Shown here piece by piece: positions 53,629-61,420 of a stretch of 61,420 nucleotides of DNA (the first letter of the stretch is position 1; each line of letters opens with the position of its first letter). Under the pieces are notes generated by a model. It did no database searches. It saw only the letters and a program-made list of their open reading frames with translations, and was not told the origin of the DNA. Both the position numbers and the translations under genes were made by a program. Source of the DNA: Saprospiraceae bacterium (GTDB lineage: Bacteria > Bacteroidota > Bacteroidia > Chitinophagales > Saprospiraceae); the NCBI GenBank assembly GCA_020437105.1, contig JAGQWR010000065.1, positions 1 to 61,420 on the forward strand, read 5' to 3'.

Positions 53629-54687
53629 TTAATTTGACAAATATTGTCGCAGACTTTCCTCTATTACGGGTGCCTCTGTGACCTGATCATAGAGCGGCGC
53701 ACCAATATCCCGGAGCAGGACAAATAAAATCTGTTGATCCCGATTTTTTTTGTCCTGTTTCATTCTATTCAGTAAATCGGATTCCAGATTTTCCGGCCAG
53801 GTTAAATCCGGGTAAAAGGAGTGGATCAGACTCCTGATTCGGGAAGCTGTCTCCGGAGCGAGGTTTACGTTTTTTTCTGAAATCCAGACTTCACAAATTA
53901 TCCCCGCTGCAATAGCTTCTCCATGCAGGGCTGGTTCGGCCGTGTTTAGCAGATAACTTTCTATAGCGTGGCCAATCGTATGGCCGAAGTTTAGGATTTT
54001 TCGCAGCCCTTTCTCGAACGGGTCTTGCCGGACAACATCAATCTTTACCTGCAAGGCTTCCGGTAATAGGACTGGCCACTCAGCTGTTGTCAGATCTGAA
54101 ATCGCCAATAGCTTTTCCCACAGCATCGGACTGGCGATTAGGGCGTGTTTGATGATTTCCGCAAACCCGCTTCGCAATTCCCGAAAGGGCAATGTTTTCA
54201 GGAAAGCGGTTTGAATAAACACCAATTCCGGATCGCGAAAAACACCAATACTGTTTTTTATTTCCAAAAAATCAATACCCAACTTCCCGCCAACAGAGGC
54301 ATCTACCTGAGAAAGTAAGGTTGTTGGGATCTGAATGAATGGCATGCCGCGCTTGAAGGTAGCTGCACAAAATCCGCCCATGTCGCCGATCACGCCTCCG
54401 CCCAGATTGAGTAGCAGGCAGTTGCGGTCGAAGGCCAGGTTCATGAGAGATTGCCAGATGAATTGGCAGGTTTCGAGGGATTTATGTTGCTCGCCGGAAG
54501 GAATTTCGATCAGGTGCCAGGACGATATGTCTATTGCCTTTCGGAGGATGGGCAGACAATCTCTGCGGGTGTTTTCATCCAGCACCAGGGCGATCTTTCC
54601 GGGAGCCAGGGTTTGAATTTTTTCGGACAATGCTGTCCAGGGAGCATCAATTAGAATGTCGTAGCTGTCCAGCTGAAAACGGGTCAT
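53629..54687 (-). CDS. aroB: 3-dehydroquinate synthase
   Basis: This 352-aa enzyme is the second step of the shikimate pathway, converting DAHP to 3-dehydroquinate with NAD+ and a divalent metal. Family motifs are intact: LNLGGGVIGDMGGFCAATF, PTTLLSQVDASVGGKLGID, RSGFAEIIKHALI and LNFGHTIGHAIE, the last giving metal ligands. The start is the ATG at 54687, which overlaps the stop of the cyclase gene by 4 bp (ATGA). A longer in-frame reading to 54801 lies inside that gene and adds non-conserved residues. It is the last gene of a four-gene overlapping operon. Confidence 0.95.
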   Translation of the reverse strand: MTRFQLDSYDILIDAPWTALSEKIQTLAPGKIALVLDENTRRDCLPILRKAIDISSWHLIEIPSGEQHKSLETCQFIWQSLMNLAFDRNCLLLNLGGGVIGDMGGFCAATFKRGMPFIQIPTTLLSQVDASVGGKLGIDFLEIKNSIGVFRDPELVFIQTAFLKTLPFRELRSGFAEIIKHALIASPMLWEKLLAISDLTTAEWPVLLPEALQVKIDVVRQDPFEKGLRKILNFGHTIGHAIESYLLNTAEPALHGEAIAAGIICEVWISEKNVNLAPETASRIRSLIHSFYPDLTWPENLESDLLNRMKQDKKNRDQQILFVLLRDIGAPLYDQVTEAPVIEESLRQYLSN

Positions 54688-55352
54688 CGTTCCGGGTTTA
54701 TTTTCGCGAAAGCGCGCACAGGGAAGGTCCCCATACCCTTTACCCTTGGCGGCGTAGCAGTAAATTGAAAGCTTTTGCCAGACAATTGATCCAAATTGCA
54801 CAAGTGCTCTACGATTGGAATGCCAGCCCCCAATAAGCTTGTATGTACCGGCCGACTTTTGCCGGATGTGTCGTCGATATTATGGGAGTCGATTCCAACG
54901 AGCAGCACTTGTTGGCTAACCAGGAATTTAGCAGTAGCCGCTTCCAGATATGGGTGTCCATTGAGATAGGATTCCCGACCCCAATATCGATCCCATCCGG
55001 TGAGAAACAGGACAGCGTGGCCGCTCAATCTGCGGCCGATTACGACTTCCGGTGGGATTCCGTTGGGCCACATACGCGCATCGATCAGTATCGCCGGCAG
55101 GTCGGCCAGTTTTTCAAGTCCTACTTCCGAAAGATCAGCGCCATCGCGAAAGCGGTGAAACGGGGTGTCCAGATAAGTGCCTGTATTCGCAAGCATGTCG
55201 ATGCGTCCAATCTGAAATTCTGTGCCGGGAGCATATAGCTTTTTGGATTCCTCATGGCTGAAATAATCACAAATCTGTGGGCCGGGCAATCCTCTGTGGG
55301 TGGTCATGCCATCGGTGATCAGATGATTTAATTCTATAAACTCAGCTTTCAT
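54684..55352 (-). CDS. Cyclase-family (kynurenine-formamidase-like) hydrolase with altered metal motif
   Basis: This 222-aa protein of the cyclase superfamily has the core LNHLITDGMTTHRGLPG, a motif region ANTGTYLDTPFHRFRDGADL and the distal metal region PVHTSLLGAGIPIVEHL. In classic members (KynB) the motif is HxGTHxDxPxH. Here the first two His are N56 and Y60, while D62, H66, H170 and E182 remain. It belongs either to a known NTGTYLD subgroup or to an altered metal site, so the reaction is not assigned. It overlaps the ABM-like gene by 11 bp upstream and aroB by 4 bp downstream, implying translational coupling. Confidence 0.8.
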   Translation of the reverse strand: MKAEFIELNHLITDGMTTHRGLPGPQICDYFSHEESKKLYAPGTEFQIGRIDMLANTGTYLDTPFHRFRDGADLSEVGLEKLADLPAILIDARMWPNGIPPEVVIGRRLSGHAVLFLTGWDRYWGRESYLNGHPYLEAATAKFLVSQQVLLVGIDSHNIDDTSGKSRPVHTSLLGAGIPIVEHLCNLDQLSGKSFQFTATPPRVKGMGTFPVRAFAKINPER

Positions 55353-55644
55353 GTGCTACATCAATTTGTTGGGTGCTCCAGGCTTCCGGTTTATCCGAAA
55401 AGAGAATTTTGGTTTTAGGCCAGACCTCTTTAAAGGTGTCTGATTGGCGGTAGGCTTCCAGGTCTTCCGGCCGATCCCATTTACTGAAGGTGAAAAAAAT
55501 CGCTGGGTTATTCAGATCCTGCCAGGCTTCGAGGTGTTGGCAGCCCGGAGAATTTCGGATCGCCCTTTTATAACTTTTGAAGACAGCCTGAAAGTGTGCT
55601 ATATGTTCTGGATGGAATGTCAATTTCACCAATCGATGGATCAT
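55342..55644 (-). CDS. Antibiotic-biosynthesis-monooxygenase (ABM)-domain protein
   Basis: This 100-aa ferredoxin-like alpha/beta-barrel protein (MIHRLVKLTFHPEHIAHFQA, SPGCQHLEAWQDL, FFTFSKWDRPEDLEAYRQSD) matches small ABM or quinol-monooxygenase-like proteins, which act without cofactor or bind heme. It overlaps the SAM hydroxide adenosyltransferase gene by 4 bp and the cyclase gene by 11 bp. The enzymatic role is not evident from the sequence alone. The family's function ranges from aromatic hydroxylation to heme degradation. Confidence 0.83.
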   Translation of the reverse strand: MIHRLVKLTFHPEHIAHFQAVFKSYKRAIRNSPGCQHLEAWQDLNNPAIFFTFSKWDRPEDLEAYRQSDTFKEVWPKTKILFSDKPEAWSTQQIDVAHES

Positions 55645-56411
55645 TCAAGAAAATTTATTTGTATAGTATCATCTAAAGATAAGCCAAGTAAGGTCGATGC
55701 CTTATCCATGTTGAGTGCAATTTCGAGCAACCCAGCCGAGTTAAACAGGCAGAGTGGCTCACCGACAGGCACATCGCAATATCGGTTACTTAGGCGAACA
55801 ATCGGGTCGTGACGCTTAAAGAATAATTGGAATTGTCGGCCATTGCGAATTTTTTCAAATAGCTCCCGGCGGATGTTTACGATGGCGTTATCATAATGAT
55901 CAATATGCAAAATGGTGCCACGAAGCTGGTCCTTGCTCACGACTGGTTGCAGGCTGATCCGTTCAACCATATGTGGGTTGCGCTCTCCAATGTCAGAGAG
56001 CGGCTTGTCTTCGCAAATATGTGCTATCGCTTCCGCGAATAAATTTTTTAATCCAAATACATGGGCTGAGCCACTGGATAAGCGGTAAACCTCCTCGGGT
56101 CTTTCTTCAAAGGCCAGTGAGAAGAGGCCATTATTAGGACCAATAAAATAATGGTCATCGTGCCGGATTACGAGAAAGTCGGATTCCGGACTGGGATAAT
56201 CCAGGATGCTTACGAGGTGGATGGTTCCGGATGGGAAATTTGGATAGGCGTTTTTGAGCACAAAGGCTCCTTCCACAATATTGTAATGCGGAATGTCGTG
56301 CGTAATATCTACAACCTGTATGTCAGGTTGTCGGCTCAGAAGAGTTCCTTTGATTACCGCTACATAATAATCGCGCCAGCCGAGGTCGGTCGTCAGGGTT
56401 ATAATACGCAT
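55641..56411 (-). CDS. SAM hydroxide adenosyltransferase (SAM hydrolase, DUF62 family)
   Basis: This 256-aa enzyme of the fluorinase-related family converts S-adenosylmethionine to adenosine and methionine using water. Motifs include MRIITLTTDLGWRDYYVAVI, DITHDIPHYNI, DDHYFIGPNNGLFSLAF and HIDHYDNAIVNI, with the Asp/Arg/His positions expected of the hydroxide-directed branch rather than the halogenases. It is the first gene of the overlapping operon (4-bp overlap with the ABM-like gene). A 7-of-8 -7 box (TAATTTTC, minus strand) lies at 56430-56437. Its physiological role is poorly understood in any bacterium. Confidence 0.9.
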   Translation of the reverse strand: MRIITLTTDLGWRDYYVAVIKGTLLSRQPDIQVVDITHDIPHYNIVEGAFVLKNAYPNFPSGTIHLVSILDYPSPESDFLVIRHDDHYFIGPNNGLFSLAFEERPEEVYRLSSGSAHVFGLKNLFAEAIAHICEDKPLSDIGERNPHMVERISLQPVVSKDQLRGTILHIDHYDNAIVNIRRELFEKIRNGRQFQLFFKRHDPIVRLSNRYCDVPVGEPLCLFNSAGLLEIALNMDKASTLLGLSLDDTIQINFLE

Positions 56412-56429
56412 GTTTTGCGCTTGAGGGCG

Positions 56430-56437
56430 GAAAATTA
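56430..56437 (-). promoter_or_regulatory. Probable -7 promoter box of the SAM hydrolase/aroB operon
   Basis: TAATTTTC on the minus strand matches TAnnTTTG at 7 of 8 positions, 18 bases before the start codon. The same octamer lies before the cyclase-like gene at 11126-11133. Confidence 0.4.
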
Positions 56438-56563
56438 ACGAAAAGCTAGCTTAGGAGTGTGCTCTAAGGCGTCTCAATTGACTTTAAGCAGTAATTTAAG
56501 GGCTGTAGGGGGTTATTTTTTCGTAAAGTATGCAAAGGAACTATTCTTACAAGTGTACTTCTG

Positions 56564-56571
56564 TATCTTTG
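56564..56571 (+). promoter_or_regulatory. -7 promoter box for the PhoH-like gene
   Basis: TATCTTTG is an exact TAnnTTTG match. The leader would be about 80 nt to the TTG start at 56656. Confidence 0.5.
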
Positions 56572-56655
56572 TTGGAACATCCCAGGGCATTTTGATGTTC
56601 TTTTGATACTGACTATGGAGCCTGGCTCTTAATTCAAAATTTAGAGGAATTTATA

Positions 56656-57696
56656 TTGAGCGAAATCATTCTCACCATTGAAGGAGTTGATCCCGTAAAG
56701 CTTTACGGAGAGAACAACATTAAATTAAATTTATTGCGCGCGGCTTTTCCCGATATTTCTATTACTGCACGGGGTAATAGCGTAAAGCTTTTTGGCGATA
56801 AAAAAATTACCCAGGCGGCGAAAGCCAAGTTTGAGCAGATGGTTCGTTTGCTTCGGGAGCATAATGAATTGTCAGTACAAACGATTCAGGATGTATTAAA
56901 TGGAGGAAATCCATTTGAGACACGCCTGAGTTCCAACGGTACAGACAATACCACACTCGTGCATGGCCGTGGCGGAAAAAAGATCAAGGCCAAAACGGTC
57001 AATCAAAAACGCCTGATTGAAGCCTCCGACAAAAACGACATCGTTTTTGCAATTGGTCCGGCGGGTACTGGTAAAACCTATACCGCTGTTGCCTTAGGAG
57101 TAAAAGCCCTGAAGAATAAATTAGTCAAAAAGATCATTTTGACTCGTCCGGCTGTAGAAGCTGGTGAAAACCTGGGTTTTTTACCGGGTGATCTCAAAGA
57201 TAAAGTGGACCCCTATCTGCGGCCATTATATGATGCTCTGGATGATATGATACCGGCAGAAAGGCTCACGTATTTTATGACAAACCGGATCATCGAAATT
57301 GCCCCTTTAGCCTTTATGCGTGGCCGGACCCTTGATAATGCATTTATTATTCTGGATGAAGCCCAGAATGCGACTACTATGCAAATCAAGATGTTTTTGA
57401 CCCGCCTCGGTCCTTCTGCCAAATGTATTATCACCGGCGACCTGTCGCAGGTAGATTTGCATTATAGTGTAAAATCAGGACTACACAGGGCTATTGAATT
57501 ATTGGATGGCCTGGATGGGATTGAAACCGTTTACCTGACTGCTGATGATGTCGTGCGGCATCGCCTGGTAAAAGAGATTATCCTTGCTTACGAGCGCGCA
57601 GACAAGGAAGCCCGCGAAAAAAGGGAAGCAAAGCGGGAGCGGGAAGAAACCCGAAGAGAGGAAGCCCGGGCTGCCGAGCAATTAGATAAAGAATAA
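56656..57696 (+). CDS. PhoH-like ATPase
   Basis: This 346-aa cytosolic NTPase has a KH-like N-terminal part (about 10-80: [29 protein letters not shown]) and an ATPase domain with Walker A GPAGTGKT (134-141) and Walker [10 protein letters not shown]. PhoH/YbeZ proteins work with the endoribonuclease YbeY in RNA metabolism; no ybeY is in this window. The start is a TTG: no ATG or GTG lies in frame between the upstream stop at 56593 and the conserved N-terminus. The last 35 residues are almost entirely Lys/Glu/Arg/Ala, a charged coiled-coil-like tail. The hydrolase gene follows 11 nt later, probably in one operon. Confidence 0.9.
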   Translation: MSEIILTIEGVDPVKLYGENNIKLNLLRAAFPDISITARGNSVKLFGDKKITQAAKAKFEQMVRLLREHNELSVQTIQDVLNGGNPFETRLSSNGTDNTTLVHGRGGKKIKAKTVNQKRLIEASDKNDIVFAIGPAGTGKTYTAVALGVKALKNKLVKKIILTRPAVEAGENLGFLPGDLKDKVDPYLRPLYDALDDMIPAERLTYFMTNRIIEIAPLAFMRGRTLDNAFIILDEAQNATTMQIKMFLTRLGPSAKCIITGDLSQVDLHYSVKSGLHRAIELLDGLDGIETVYLTADDVVRHRLVKEIILAYERADKEAREKREAKREREETRREEARAAEQLDKE

Positions 57697-57707
57697 AAAC
57701 CAGAAAA

Positions 57708-58535
57708 ATGATACGACCAATTTTACTCTCCATGTTCTGCCTGGGATTGTTTGCCTGTAATTCTGCTCCTTCCGGAGAAGGAGAGAACATGGGGCAATTT
57801 GCTGATGATCAGGAATTCAAAGACGCGCATGAAACGCCGGAAGAAATAGCCTTTGAAGGCAAAGGGGAAATGTTTGAATTTAATACTGCCGACGGTAAAA
57901 CAGGAAAAGCTTATCGCTTAATGCCGGAAGAGCCAACAAACCGTTTCCTTTTTGTAGTGCACGAATGGTGGGGATTGAATGACCATATCAAACAAGAAGC
58001 AGAACGCCTGTTTGGCCAACTGGATAATACCATTGTATTGGCATTGGATCTCTATGATGGCAAGATTGCTACAGATCCGGAAAAAGCTGGTGAATTCATG
58101 CAGGGGATTTCAGAGGATCGGGCAAATGCGATCATTAGCGGCGCCCTGGACTATGCCGGCAAGGATGGTAAAGTGGCGACTATCGGTTGGTGCTTTGGCG
58201 GTGGTTGGTCTTTACGGGCTTCTATTGCTGCAGCAGATCGTGGGGTCGGCTGTGTGATGTATTATGGTATGCCAGTGGAAACGGCTACCCAATTGCAGCC
58301 GTTACAGGCTGATATCTTGGGTGTCTTTGCTACCAAAGATGGCTGGATCAATGAAGAAATGATCAATAAATTCGAAGCACTTTGTGCAGCAACAGGCAAA
58401 GACTTCAAACCGACCTGGTATCAGGCGGATCACGCTTTCGCGAATCCATCCAACCCGAAATATGACGCAGAATCAGCGAAAAAGGCCAATGACGAAGCCC
58501 TTTCCTTTTTACGTACCCATTTAGACGCAGAATAG
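57708..58535 (+). CDS. Dienelactone hydrolase-family lipoprotein
   Basis: This 275-aa protein has a lipoprotein signal (lipobox LFAC, Cys17). After an acidic linker (about 18-55) comes an alpha/beta hydrolase of the dienelactone hydrolase family: HEWWGL contains the charge-relay Glu86, GWCFGGGW carries nucleophile Cys162, with D211 (TKDGW) and H242 (DHAFAN) completing the triad. Location is probably periplasmic or outer-membrane. Natural substrates are unknown; aromatic ring-cleavage lactones are the classical ones, but many lipoprotein members act on other esters. It is probably co-transcribed with the PhoH-like gene. A hairpin terminator follows. Confidence 0.9.
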   Translation: MIRPILLSMFCLGLFACNSAPSGEGENMGQFADDQEFKDAHETPEEIAFEGKGEMFEFNTADGKTGKAYRLMPEEPTNRFLFVVHEWWGLNDHIKQEAERLFGQLDNTIVLALDLYDGKIATDPEKAGEFMQGISEDRANAIISGALDYAGKDGKVATIGWCFGGGWSLRASIAAADRGVGCVMYYGMPVETATQLQPLQADILGVFATKDGWINEEMINKFEALCAATGKDFKPTWYQADHAFANPSNPKYDAESAKKANDEALSFLRTHLDAE

Positions 58536-58567
58536 GCAACCTGTTTTTCTCAAACATGTAGGGCAGT

Positions 58568-58604
58568 AAAGACCTTTTGAACCTCCGGGATCAGAAGGTC
58601 TTTT
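58568..58604 (+). terminator. Terminator after the dienelactone hydrolase gene
   Basis: AAAGACCTT pairs with AAGGTCTTT (9 bp) around an 18-nt loop and runs into TTTT. Confidence 0.7.
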
Positions 58605-58658
58605 CGTTTGATGTACGGAATGTGGAGGCGAATACAAGGAGCAGTTCTCGGAAAAGTC

Positions 58659-58666
58659 TATTTTTG
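58659..58666 (+). promoter_or_regulatory. -7 promoter box for the aldehyde dehydrogenase operon
   Basis: TATTTTTG is an exact TAnnTTTG match, 36 nt before the ATG at 58703. It excludes the upstream in-frame start at 58577. Confidence 0.6.
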
Positions 58667-58702
58667 TGCCTCCTTTATCAAATATACCGAAATACAAATT
58701 TC

Positions 58703-60232
58703 ATGGATAAGCAATTTTTAAAAGAGTTAGGATTAGAAGCGAAAAATCCAGGCACCTGGACAGGGTTAAAATCCTCTGATTCCGGAAGCTACATTGAGTC
58801 TTACTCACCAGTAGATGGCGCCTTCATTGGAAGTGTGAGCGTTACTACCCGAAAAGAATACGATCAGACTATTCAAACAGCCCAGACGGCTTTTAAATCC
58901 TGGCGCACCATGCCCGCTCCCAAACGCGGAGAGGTAGTCAGACAATATGGCGATGCCTTGCGCAAGCATAAAGATGCTCTGGGGAAACTGGTTTCCTATG
59001 AAATGGGAAAAAGCCTCCAGGAAGGTTTTGGTGAAGTCCAGGAGATGATTGATATCTGCGATTTTGCTGTCGGTTTGTCTCGTCAGTTGTATGGATTGAC
59101 AATGCACTCAGAGCGACCAAATCACCGGATGTATGAGCAGTGGCACCCGCTTGGCGTGGTAGGCATCATTTCTGCCTTTAATTTTCCGGTAGCAGTATGG
59201 TCCTGGAATGCTATGATCGCTATGATCTGTGGGAATGTCAATATTTGGAAACCCTCAGAAAAAGCACCCTTGTGCTCTGTGGCCTGCCAAAAAATCTTTA
59301 CCGAAGTGTTGCGTGCAAATGACGTACCGGAGGGTGTTTCCTGTATTATCAACGGCGACTACAAGGTTGGTGAGTTTATGACTACGGATCAGAGAGTGCC
59401 TTTAATCTCTGCTACAGGTAGCACGCGTATGGGCAAAATCGTTGCGCAAACAGTAGCTGGTCGTCTGGGTAAGAGTTTGCTGGAATTGGGTGGAAACAAC
59501 GCAATCATTGTTTCCAATAAATCGGATCTTAACCTGGTATTGACAGGCGCACTGTTTGGTGCTGTTGGTACTTGCGGACAAAGATGTACTTCTACCCGCC
59601 GTTTGATTATTCACGAAGATATTTTTGAAGAAGTAAAACAAAAGCTCTCCAATGCCTATGGCCAGTTGCGTATTGGAGACCCGTTGGATCAGCATAACCA
59701 CGTAGGGCCATTGATCGATCAGGGTTCGGTAGATCAATATTTGAGCTCCATTGAGAAAATACGCGCGGAAGGTGGTAAATTCGTAGTAGAGGGTGGAGTA
59801 CTGCAAGGACCGGGATACGAAAGTGGATGTTATGTGAAGCCTTGTATTGCGGAAGTAGAAAACCACTACGAGATTGTGCAGCATGAAACATTTGCGCCTA
59901 TCCTGTATCTCATCAAATACCGGGAATTGGAAGAGGCTATTCATCTGCAGAATGATGTGCCACAAGGACTCTCCTCTGCCATTATGACCACGGATCTGAT
60001 GGAAGCAGAGCGTTTCCTTTCTGCTGCCGGATCAGATTGCGGGATCGCTAATGTGAATATCGGAACCAGTGGTGCAGAGATTGGCGGTGCCTTCGGTGGC
60101 GAAAAAGAAACCGGAGGTGGCCGGGAAAGTGGGTCGGATGCCTGGAAAGCCTATATGCGCCGCCAGACAAACACGATCAACTATAGTTCGGATCTACCAC
60201 TGGCACAGGGAATTAAATTTGAATTAGGATAA
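58703..60232 (+). CDS. ALDH7-type aldehyde dehydrogenase (alpha-aminoadipate-semialdehyde/P6C dehydrogenase-like)
   Basis: This 509-aa NAD(P)+ aldehyde dehydrogenase has a catalytic Cys295 in GTCGQRCTSTRR, general base Glu261 in LLELGGNNAI and the nucleotide-binding WKPSEKAP. The sequence FGAVGTCGQRCTSTRRL with the NTxxNYS-like ending (RRQTNTINYSSDLPLAQGI) is typical of ALDH7/antiquitin-like enzymes, which oxidise 2-aminoadipate 6-semialdehyde in lysine breakdown. Substrate assignment remains inference. A longer reading from 58577 is excluded by the promoter box. The membrane protein gene follows with a 1-nt gap. Confidence 0.92.
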   Translation: MDKQFLKELGLEAKNPGTWTGLKSSDSGSYIESYSPVDGAFIGSVSVTTRKEYDQTIQTAQTAFKSWRTMPAPKRGEVVRQYGDALRKHKDALGKLVSYEMGKSLQEGFGEVQEMIDICDFAVGLSRQLYGLTMHSERPNHRMYEQWHPLGVVGIISAFNFPVAVWSWNAMIAMICGNVNIWKPSEKAPLCSVACQKIFTEVLRANDVPEGVSCIINGDYKVGEFMTTDQRVPLISATGSTRMGKIVAQTVAGRLGKSLLELGGNNAIIVSNKSDLNLVLTGALFGAVGTCGQRCTSTRRLIIHEDIFEEVKQKLSNAYGQLRIGDPLDQHNHVGPLIDQGSVDQYLSSIEKIRAEGGKFVVEGGVLQGPGYESGCYVKPCIAEVENHYEIVQHETFAPILYLIKYRELEEAIHLQNDVPQGLSSAIMTTDLMEAERFLSAAGSDCGIANVNIGTSGAEIGGAFGGEKETGGGRESGSDAWKAYMRRQTNTINYSSDLPLAQGIKFELG

Positions 60233-60233
60233 T

Positions 60234-61319
60234 ATGGGAACGCTCGGTGAAATCATTCAACAGTTAGGAACATTGCCTTTCATAGGGCGCATGGTAATTG
60301 TATTTATTGTCGGCGGATTTATGCCGCTGAGTGCCATGACCTTTTTTTATTACATGCTTGACAAGCGCGAGCACGATTTTAAAAAGGCAATTAATGACAT
60401 GGGGATGAATGCCTCGAAAAAGTCGGTTAAAGATTTTCACCGGGCGTCTCTTTATATTTTGCCTGTTTCCTTCATTACACTGATTTGCTTTCTGGCAATT
60501 ACAGCGATCATTTTTGCAGATCAATGGAGCGCTAATATTTCAGATAGCATCCTGTTACATGGAGGCGATTTTGGTATAGCAAATGGCAGCGGACCAATGA
60601 ATAAAAGCCTGGTGGCAGTTTCATTTGCGTTTCTGGGTGGTTTTATCTGGTCCTCCAGTAATATTATTCGAAGGCTGATCAATTATGATCTTTCTCCATA
60701 TATCTATTACAGCGCAGGTATCCGGATCCTGATGGCGTCCTTAGTATCCTTAATTGTGGCGTTTATTTTAGACAGTGTGGTTGGTCAGGGTTTACCTGCC
60801 ATTGCATTTCTCGCGGGGATGTTTCCAGATCGGTTTATCAATTATCTGGTTGACAAATACAAGGATATTGTCGGTGCTCAAAGTGATTTGGAAAAAGAAT
60901 TGGCCTTGAGTAATATTGAAGGCATATCCCTTTCACATCAGGAACGACTTGGTGAGGTTGGTATCGATAATGCCCAAAATCTGGCTTGTTACAGCCTGGT
61001 GCAGCTATTGAAAAAAACGCCCTTTGAAACCAGGCAGGTACTCGATTGGATTGGTCAGGCGAAGTTGTTAATCAGCGTGCGTGCCCAAATTGATGCCTAC
61101 CGAAATATGGGAATTCGTTCCGCTTTTGATCTTTTCAAAGGAGGCAAAACGAAAGAAAGCTTTGCAGCTTCAGCTTCAAGTAAAGGCTTAGACCCGATTC
61201 AGGCTGCTTATGTTTTTGAACAAATTGTGAATGATTCCGGGATCCAGTCCTTAGCTAATTTTGAAAGTGAGATGAATTTGCCAGGTTCAAGTGCAACAGA
61301 CAATAAGGCCAAAGCCTGA
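60234..61319 (+). CDS. Membrane protein with C-terminal helix-hairpin-helix-like domain
   Basis: This 361-aa protein has four or five hydrophobic segments (about 15-42, 74-95, 126-145, 160-182 and possibly 185-198). The cytosolic C-terminal part (about 220-345) contains IEGISLSHQERLGEVGIDNAQNLACY, which resembles a helix-hairpin-helix of the kind that binds DNA or mediates protein contact, repeated more weakly at about 285-340 (MGIRSAFDLFKGGKTKE). I recognise no family name. It starts 1 nt after the ALDH stop, so it is in the ALDH operon, and it ends before a strong terminator. An accessory or signalling role cannot be specified. Confidence 0.72.
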   Translation: MGTLGEIIQQLGTLPFIGRMVIVFIVGGFMPLSAMTFFYYMLDKREHDFKKAINDMGMNASKKSVKDFHRASLYILPVSFITLICFLAITAIIFADQWSANISDSILLHGGDFGIANGSGPMNKSLVAVSFAFLGGFIWSSSNIIRRLINYDLSPYIYYSAGIRILMASLVSLIVAFILDSVVGQGLPAIAFLAGMFPDRFINYLVDKYKDIVGAQSDLEKELALSNIEGISLSHQERLGEVGIDNAQNLACYSLVQLLKKTPFETRQVLDWIGQAKLLISVRAQIDAYRNMGIRSAFDLFKGGKTKESFAASASSKGLDPIQAAYVFEQIVNDSGIQSLANFESEMNLPGSSATDNKAKA

Positions 61320-61344
61320 AAGGAATAGGAAAAAGTGGAAAAAT

Positions 61345-61378
61345 AGCCTGCCGGATTTATCCGGTGGGCTTTTTTTTT
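61345..61378 (+). terminator. Terminator of the ALDH/membrane protein operon
   Basis: AGCC-CCGGA pairs with TCCGG-GGCT with a symmetric 2-nt internal loop and a 4-nt hairpin loop, followed by eight T. Confidence 0.85.
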
Positions 61379-61420
61379 GGGGCAGCAAAAAAAAACAACC
61401 TGACAGGTCCCCAACCTGAC

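Noticed and set aside
59402..59965. 187-codon minus-strand ORF opposite the aldehyde dehydrogenase
   Set aside because: It is antisense to the ALDH catalytic region and has no recognisable domain.
61379..61420. Short ACCTGAC repeats at the window end
   Set aside because: There are only two copies, and the sequence is cut by the window edge, so no element can be defined.

Overview
The window looks like a chromosomal segment of a Bacteroidota bacterium, most likely of the Saprospiria (Lewinella/Haliscomenobacter/Aureispira-like). The evidence is fourfold. Several secreted proteins end in type IX secretion (T9SS) C-terminal sorting domains. Large secreted proteins carry PKD, HYR-like, SdrD-B-like, SprB-like and dockerin-like modules. 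Bacteroidota marker families (DUF5916, DUF5606) are present. The Bacteroidota promoter -7 box TAnnTTTG recurs upstream of genes, without Shine-Dalgarno sequences. I see no rRNA, tRNA, CRISPR array, prophage or complete insertion sequence.

Layout. 0.1-5.6 kb: two secreted multidomain surface proteins. 5.7-10.9 kb: a TPR-CHAT protease with a C-terminal membrane anchor, overlapping a convergent DUF5916 outer-membrane-type protein. 11.1-18.4 kb, all on +: a 1339-aa twin-cyclase/AAA/TPR protein built like animal soluble adenylyl cyclase, an SdiA-regulated-like lipoprotein, the E2 subunit of 2-oxoglutarate dehydrogenase, and a protein with an N-terminal effector-associated-domain-like (EAD11-like) region. 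18.4-20.3 kb: MoxR ATPase and a VanX-like D-Ala-D-Ala dipeptidase lipoprotein. 20.4-23.0 kb: GT39 and GT2 membrane glycosyltransferases, followed by a non-coding module of nested palindromes (23.04-23.31 kb). 23.4-27.5 kb: an esterase and a non-catalytic NUDIX-type regulator, divergent from a GH3 glycosidase, with a palindromic operator over the GH3 promoter. 27.5-33 kb, all on -: a potassium channel, acyl-ACP desaturase, DEAD-box helicase, front-end-type fatty acid desaturase and RluF. 33.2-39.2 kb: more secreted proteins plus a cold-shock protein. 39.5-42.6 kb: ligA and dapD. 42.6-48.3 kb: T9SS cargo, a TPR lipoprotein, a three-PKD protein and a tiny secreted protein. 48.4-53.6 kb: PBP1A, a fused E1 alpha-beta 2-oxoacid dehydrogenase and DUF5606. 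53.6-56.4 kb: a tightly overlapping four-gene operon (SAM hydroxide adenosyltransferase, ABM-like monooxygenase, cyclase-family hydrolase, aroB). 56.6-61.3 kb: a PhoH-like ATPase, dienelactone hydrolase, ALDH7-type aldehyde dehydrogenase and a membrane protein with a helix-hairpin-helix-like tail.

Most of the window is housekeeping plus the secretome typical of gliding, polymer-degrading marine Bacteroidota. The strongest candidates for new biology are the sAC-like signalling protein; the CHAT protease and EAD-like protein in the same 14-kb stretch; the NUDIX regulator with its visible operator; the overlapping SAM-hydrolase/aroB operon, whose cyclase-family member has lost two metal-binding His residues; and the nested-palindrome module flanked by 12-bp direct repeats. 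LigA also has a rearranged zinc-finger cysteine pattern. Functions are inferred from motifs read by eye; no database search was run.
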